NCBI RefSeq assembly: GCF_001540865.1
Contig: NC_033625.1
Location: forward strand, 13,500,494-13,564,493
DNA: 64,000 bases
Source of the DNA: Ananas comosus
Lineage: Eukaryota > Streptophyta > Magnoliopsida > Poales > Bromeliaceae
Direction: 5' to 3'
The position numbers and the translations under genes are program-made. Of the stretch, positions 59,852-64,000 are shown in pieces (within the stretch, counting starts at the first letter, position 1; each line of letters starts with the position of its first letter). Under the pieces are notes generated by a model. The model had not been told where the DNA came from, did not search any database, and saw nothing but the letters and a program-made list of their open reading frames with translations.

Positions 59852-61396
59852 TGTAATATCCTTGGTTGAGTTGGTGGGGGGTATAATTATAATTTTTTTT
59901 TTTTATGGTTATCCACCCACCTACTCAACCAATATATATATCCACCTAAGACTTTAGAGAGAATTAATTATTTCATTCATCTCTTTAGCTTGGTCCGTTG
60001 AGGTGGAGCTCGGGTGGAGTGTCGTTAGAGCTCGGATCGACGCCGACGTCGCGCCGCGGAGCCGTTCGAGCACGTGAGCATCTTAGTCGCTGCATGAGGA
60101 GGCCGGGCGAGGGTCCGATTCCACCGTTTTCGATGTCGCACCGGATTGTGATTAGCGTTTAAGGTGGGTTTATCATCGGAATACTATTCCTATAGTATTG
60201 TTGGTCGACATGTATCGTTAATATTACAAGTTGTTATTGTTTAGCTCAAATTTATGAGTAGCTATATTTTAGACATATAAACTGAATTGGGAGCATGTTA
60301 TTAGTTGTTATTAATCATACATGTGAGACTTGGATAAAATATAGGAGAAAACCAGCGTTCGGGACCTGGCATATATTGAACTATCTGATTTAGCCCTAGG
60401 GGCCGTTGTATTTTTATACTGTTGCAGTATCTTCATAGTGAGTATCCAAGATAGTTCAGATTTTAGTTACGCTCGTGCTGGGATACCGAGCCGATTTTTA
60501 CAGTAGTGTTTACAGTGTTCCGGATTAGTGGGTGCCGTAGTGGTTGACAGCGGATCTAGATTTGATCGTTCCGATATCAGATTGTGCCGAGGGCACCTGA
60601 CTAGGGGTTGGTAGTACTGTTAGACCAGTTTTCTTGACTTTAGCCTGTGAGGGCCTGATTGAGCTCGACAGAGATACGCTTGTATACTCGGTTGGGTCGC
60701 GCCCACGAGTGTCGCTCCGGAGTCTGGCTTTGTACTTTCGCGTTGATGTCGCTGATTAGTTGCTATCCACGGACTGTTTAGCGTGGAGGTAGTGCGGCTT
60801 AGACAGGCGGGACGGGTGCGTACACAGTCCCTAATGAGATTGGGTTAGAATTGATAGTAGACACAGTGAGATAGTGTACTGGCATGTAGCTATGGATTTC
60901 TTTCCGGATTTACCTTTTAGCCTTATTTCCTACTGTAGTCTTAGTGGGTGAGCCGATGATTTTGAGGGCGGTACCCACTGAGGACTACTTGTTTTACAAT
61001 AGTTCTCACGCCCAATTGTTACCCTGTGTTTTTCAGAGCCTGCTGTTCTGGCTGCTGCGTCTTCAGAGGCTGATCGAGGCAAGGGTGTCGCGAGTTAGAG
61101 CCCTACCCGACGAATCGCCGTGCTAGAGGATCACCAGCTGTAGGTAGTAGTGTTTTTATTTTGAGCTTATGTATATACTGATACTAGAACTCGCTGGAAA
61201 GAGTGTTTTTGTACTTGTTAGTTTGTATGTATATGAGATTTGTTCGTTCTACCTGCTTAGTTCTTTTCAGCTCTACTCTACTGTTGTAGTATTGTATATT
61301 TTACAGAGACAGCTATCGCTTCGTATACAGGAAAATTTTTTTTGTATACGGCAGATTTGTCGGCGTGCCGGGGAACGTGTAATCCGGGGCGTGACA
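59852..61396 (+). mobile_element. Solo gypsy LTR (copy B)
   Basis: A 1545-bp copy of the solo LTR at 57441 with the identical ATGGC duplication (59847-59851 and 61397-61401), showing that the LTR inserted once and was then duplicated with its flanks, really or in the assembly. Confidence 0.9.
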
Positions 61397-61401
61397 ATGG
61401 C

Positions 61402-62126
61402 CAACAGATGAATTAGCAAAACGATTTGTGTACCTTTTGTGGCCGGAGATCATTTGGTATATTATGTGCATGGATGTGCCAAAAGAATTATTCAGAAATT
61501 AAAAGATGAGAGTCAGATGAGAGAGATTCAAAAAAAAAAGCTCGAGTTGAAATTATTCTACTGAGAAGAAGAGTCGATTGCAATTATTCTCATGCTTGTG
61601 GTTGTAACTATTGCAAAATTTCAACAACTCGTATTAGAGCAAGTACTAGACTTTTTTTAGCAATTAGTACCAAAGCGGATTGCAAATTTTCAACAATTGG
61701 TATCAGAGCATAGGAGTGGAAACGAGCCGAGCTTGAGTGAGCTTATCACAGCTAAAGCTTGATTTAAAATTAATTTTGAGCCTAAATTTAGGTTCAAGCT
61801 TGGTTTGAAATTAATTCGTTTGAAATTAATTCGAGCCCAGCTAGAGAGTTTAACTTCGAGTCGAGCGAGCTCGAGCCCTAAACGAGCCGTTTGAAATTCT
61901 TAATATTATGCAATCTATAGTTTAACTTTTATAAAATATTATCTAAAATTTAATACAAAAAATGTCTAATATTTTAATATACAAAATGAATGTACGAAAT
62001 ATGATATTATAATATTAAAAAAAAAATTAGGGAAAACAATTCTGTGAGCAAGTGAAAAAAAAAGAGAGCAATTAGAGTAGGGTTTTGCTGGTTTGGTTTT
62101 GTGGGCCCAAAAACACCTAAACTCTA
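61402..62126. repeat. Dispersed repeat, copy 3 (see 20061)
   Basis: Near-identical to 58996-59717, with an added stop (TGA after 'ttctac' near 61561) in the conserved reading frame. Confidence 0.6.
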
Positions 62127-62189
62127 TATACATATAATTAAAATACATAATATATATTTATTACATATAATTAAATGTATATATATAAA

Positions 62190-62405
62190 GTGCGGTTATT
62201 ATACTTTTATGAGTATAGATCTCTTTATACTAATAAGTTTTCGGACGTTATCCCTTTGACTATTTCCACCCGTTAAATCATATTATTCAACCAACTACCC
62301 ACTCAACCCTAAGGGATCACTATCATCCTAACTGCACATCCCTTCATCCATCGGACGAAAACTAATAAATACAAAAAGATCTATACTCATAAGAGTATAG
62401 TAATC

Positions 62406-62409
<4 letters not shown>
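62190..62409. mobile_element. Short TA-flanked MITE ('tactcttatgagta' subfamily)
   Basis: Same subfamily and local context as 20806-21027 (both follow 'taaatgtatatatataaagt'), so it travelled with the dispersed repeat. Termini include TATACTTTTATGAGTATA and CTCATAAGAGTATAGTAA. Confidence 0.7.
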
Positions 62410-62438
<29 letters not shown>

Positions 62439-62440
<2 letters not shown>

Positions 62441-62687
62441 CTGGGGCTACTATACTCTTATGAGTATAGACCCCCTTATACTCATAAATTTTTAACCGTT
62501 GATTGATGGAATGTGTGGTTAGGATGGTGGTGGTCCCCACTTAAAATAATAGTGGTTCCTTAGGGTTGAGTAGGTAGTTGGTTGAATAGTATGATCTAAC
62601 GGGTGGAAATGATCAATGGAATAAATCTAAAAGCCGAAAACTTATGAGTATAAGGAAGCCAATACTTATAAAAGTATAGTAGTCGGA

Positions 62688-62690
<3 letters not shown>
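62439..62690. mobile_element. Short TA-flanked MITE ('tactcttatgagta' subfamily)
   Basis: It runs from GGCTGGGGCTACTATACTC to GTATAGTAGTCGGACTC with (TA)n both sides. The interior 'cttagggttgag' block is duplicated in part ('gtggtccccac' and 'gtggttcctta'). Confidence 0.75.
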
Positions 62691-62721
<31 letters not shown>

Positions 62722-62724
<3 letters not shown>

Positions 62725-62952
62725 CTAGGCTGGAATACTATTAATAGCACCAATGACTTGGTGCTATTAAGTTTTCCGCCCTTGGATTAAAAGATGTACG
62801 GTTAGGATAATGTGGGGCCCCCTAGGGTTGAGTGGGTGGTTGGTTGAATAGTATAATCTAACGGGTAAAATTAATCAAAAGGGTTAATCTAACGGCAGAA
62901 AACTTGATAGCACCAACTTTTTGGTGCTATCGATAGCATAGCAGCCGGACTC
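62722..62952. mobile_element. Short TA-flanked MITE ('tactattaatagca' subfamily)
   Basis: It runs from GAACTAGGCTGGAATACTAT to ATAGCAGCCGGACTC with (TA)n both sides, and is a clear full-length member of the 230-bp family. Confidence 0.8.
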
Positions 62953-62966
62953 TATATATATATATA

Positions 62967-63504
62967 GTGAGGCTACTATGCTTCTGAAAGTATGGAGCCT
63001 TCCGTGCTTCCAGGTCTTTTTCGATATTGCGACTTTCGAATTGTCGATCGGCTCCGTTAAATTTGATCTAGAGTATTTGAAATACTTAGAAAATAAATTT
63101 TATAATTTTTCGATATCATTTGCCTAGTGATCGAAGTGGCTCAAAATCAATAATTTTAAAAGCCGTTGTGAGCTGTTTGCAAGTTTAACGGTGTAGAAAT
63201 ATCCAAATCATGTGAAATTTTGATAGAAAATTCTTTATACTATATAAACAAGATCAATATCTTTGATCTAAAATTTTAATGTCATATTATCTTGTTTTGT
63301 AAGATTTTTATTTTCAACCGTTGATTTTGAGCCCCTTAGTTCACTAAGCAAATGATATCGAAAAATTGCAAAATTTATTTTCTAGGTACTTCGAATACTC
63401 TAGATCAAGTTTAACGGAGCCGATCGACGATTCGAAAGTCGCAACATCGAAAACGACCTGGAAGCACCGAAGACTCCGTGCTTCCAGAAGCATAGTAGCC
63501 TCAC
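62967..63504. mobile_element. Long-TIR MITE ('tgcttctgaaag' subfamily)
   Basis: The left GTGAGGCTACTATGCTTC and right GAAGCATAGTAGCCTCAC are exact inverses. The arms continue through 'ggagccttccgtgcttcc'. The 538-bp element is flanked by (TA)n. The internal half is related to the 540-bp elements elsewhere. Confidence 0.85.
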
Positions 63505-63520
63505 TATATATATATATATA

Positions 63521-63591
63521 GTAGGGCTACTATACTCTTATGAGTATTGGGCCCTTCGTACTCATAAGTTGTNAGCATAGTAACCGGACTC
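63521..63591. mobile_element. Two MITE termini joined at an N
   Basis: The left terminus of a 'tactcttatgagta' element (63521-63572) is joined at the n at 63573 to a right terminus (AGCATAGTAACCGGACTCC). The element body is missing. Confidence 0.6.
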
Positions 63592-63593
63592 CT

Positions 63594-63824
63594 ATAGAAT
63601 TAGGCTAATATACTATTAATAGCACCAAGTTATTGGTGCAATCAAGTTTTTGGCCATTGGATTAAGAGATGTGCAGTTAGGATTATGTGGGCCCCTTAGG
63701 GTTTAGTGGGTGGTTGGTTGAATAGTATGATGTAACGGATGAAAATAATCAAAAGTATAGATCTAACGGCGGAAAACTTGGTAGCACCAAGTGTTTCGTG
63801 CTATTAATAGCATAGTCGCGGGAC
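63594..63824. mobile_element. Short TA-flanked MITE
   Basis: It runs from GAATTAGGCTAATATACTAT to AGCATAGTCGCGGGACTC. The right side continues into (CT)n and a (TA)n tract of about 50 bp. Confidence 0.7.
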
Positions 63825-63849
63825 TCTCTCTCTCTCTCTCTCTCTCACT

Positions 63850-63898
<49 letters not shown>

Positions 63899-63903
<5 letters not shown>

Positions 63904-64000
63904 GAGCTGGAATGCTATTGATAGTATTTGGCCACTTTGGCTATCAAGTTTTTAACTCTTGGATCAGAAATTATAGGGTTAGAATGATATTAGTCTTTTA
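63899..64000. mobile_element. Short TA-flanked MITE, cut by window end
   Basis: AATTGAGCTGGAATGCTATTG plus the family block 'ttttaactcttggatcag' continue to the window edge. Confidence 0.65.

Larger units (their letters stand above)
57310..62126. repeat. 2.4-kb tandem duplication joined at an N
   Basis: 57310-59717 is repeated at 59719-62126 with a few percent differences. The join carries a single n (59718) and the second unit starts exactly where the first does. Each unit contains the same solo LTR with the same target duplication. Confidence 0.85.

Overview
This window is nuclear DNA from a flowering plant, most likely a monocot. It shows intron-split genes, AT-rich introns, (TA)n microsatellites and dense nested plant transposons (Ty3/gypsy, LARD-like, Cassandra-like, hAT, CACTA-type, Helitron, MITE, SINE). 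A pineapple-like or other commelinid genome would fit, but that is inference. Ten isolated single 'n' characters (455, 21519, 25459, 35083, 51009, 52274, 53728, 55521, 59718, 63573) mark assembly joins, and several coincide with suspicious duplications or breaks.

The only host genes I can support are two tandem same-strand paralogues of a GT61 (DUF563) Golgi glycosyltransferase. Copy 1 lies at 2738-9828 and copy 2 at 23012-34717. Each has a short first exon encoding a signal anchor, a 66-nt exon, a 135-nt Lys/Glu-rich exon and one large catalytic exon. Copy 2 reads through all four exons (502 aa by my model). Copy 1 has an intact catalytic exon but two in-frame stops in exon 3. Exon 3 is a multiple of three and symmetrical, so skipping it would still give a 454-aa enzyme. 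The duplicated block includes the promoter and 3' flank and already carried an hAT insertion. Later insertions differ between the copies, so each copy can serve as the empty-site control for the other: a Helitron and a CACTA-type MITE in copy 1, and a SINE, an LTR fragment and a Helitron end in copy 2.

Layout: 1-1000 TA-flanked MITEs; 1290-10100 copy 1 with flanks; 10622-19380 LARD-like element with 3.3-3.4 kb LTRs on the minus strand; 19381-21060 GC-rich block plus a repeat shared with 59-62 kb; 21060-34990 copy 2; 36281-44536 decayed Ty3/gypsy element (long LTR-like region, PBS, gag zinc knuckle, protease, start of RT) cut off inside RT; 44537-48837 composite minus-strand LTR; 49.3-51.1 kb tandemly repeated Cassandra-like TRIMs, one LTR carrying 5S rRNA promoter boxes; 51.4-52.0 kb hAT MITE; 52.3-55.9 kb an LTR split by an unrelated contig; 57.3-62.1 kb a tandemly repeated unit with a solo LTR; 62.2-64.0 kb a MITE cluster.

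No bacterial-style operon, CRISPR array or new multi-gene system is present. The most notable items are the decay or exon-skip state of GT61 copy 1, the paralogue-verified insertions, the TA-microsatellite MITE family with exchangeable terminal palindromes, the nested 5S-bearing LTR, and several likely assembly artefacts at single-N joins.
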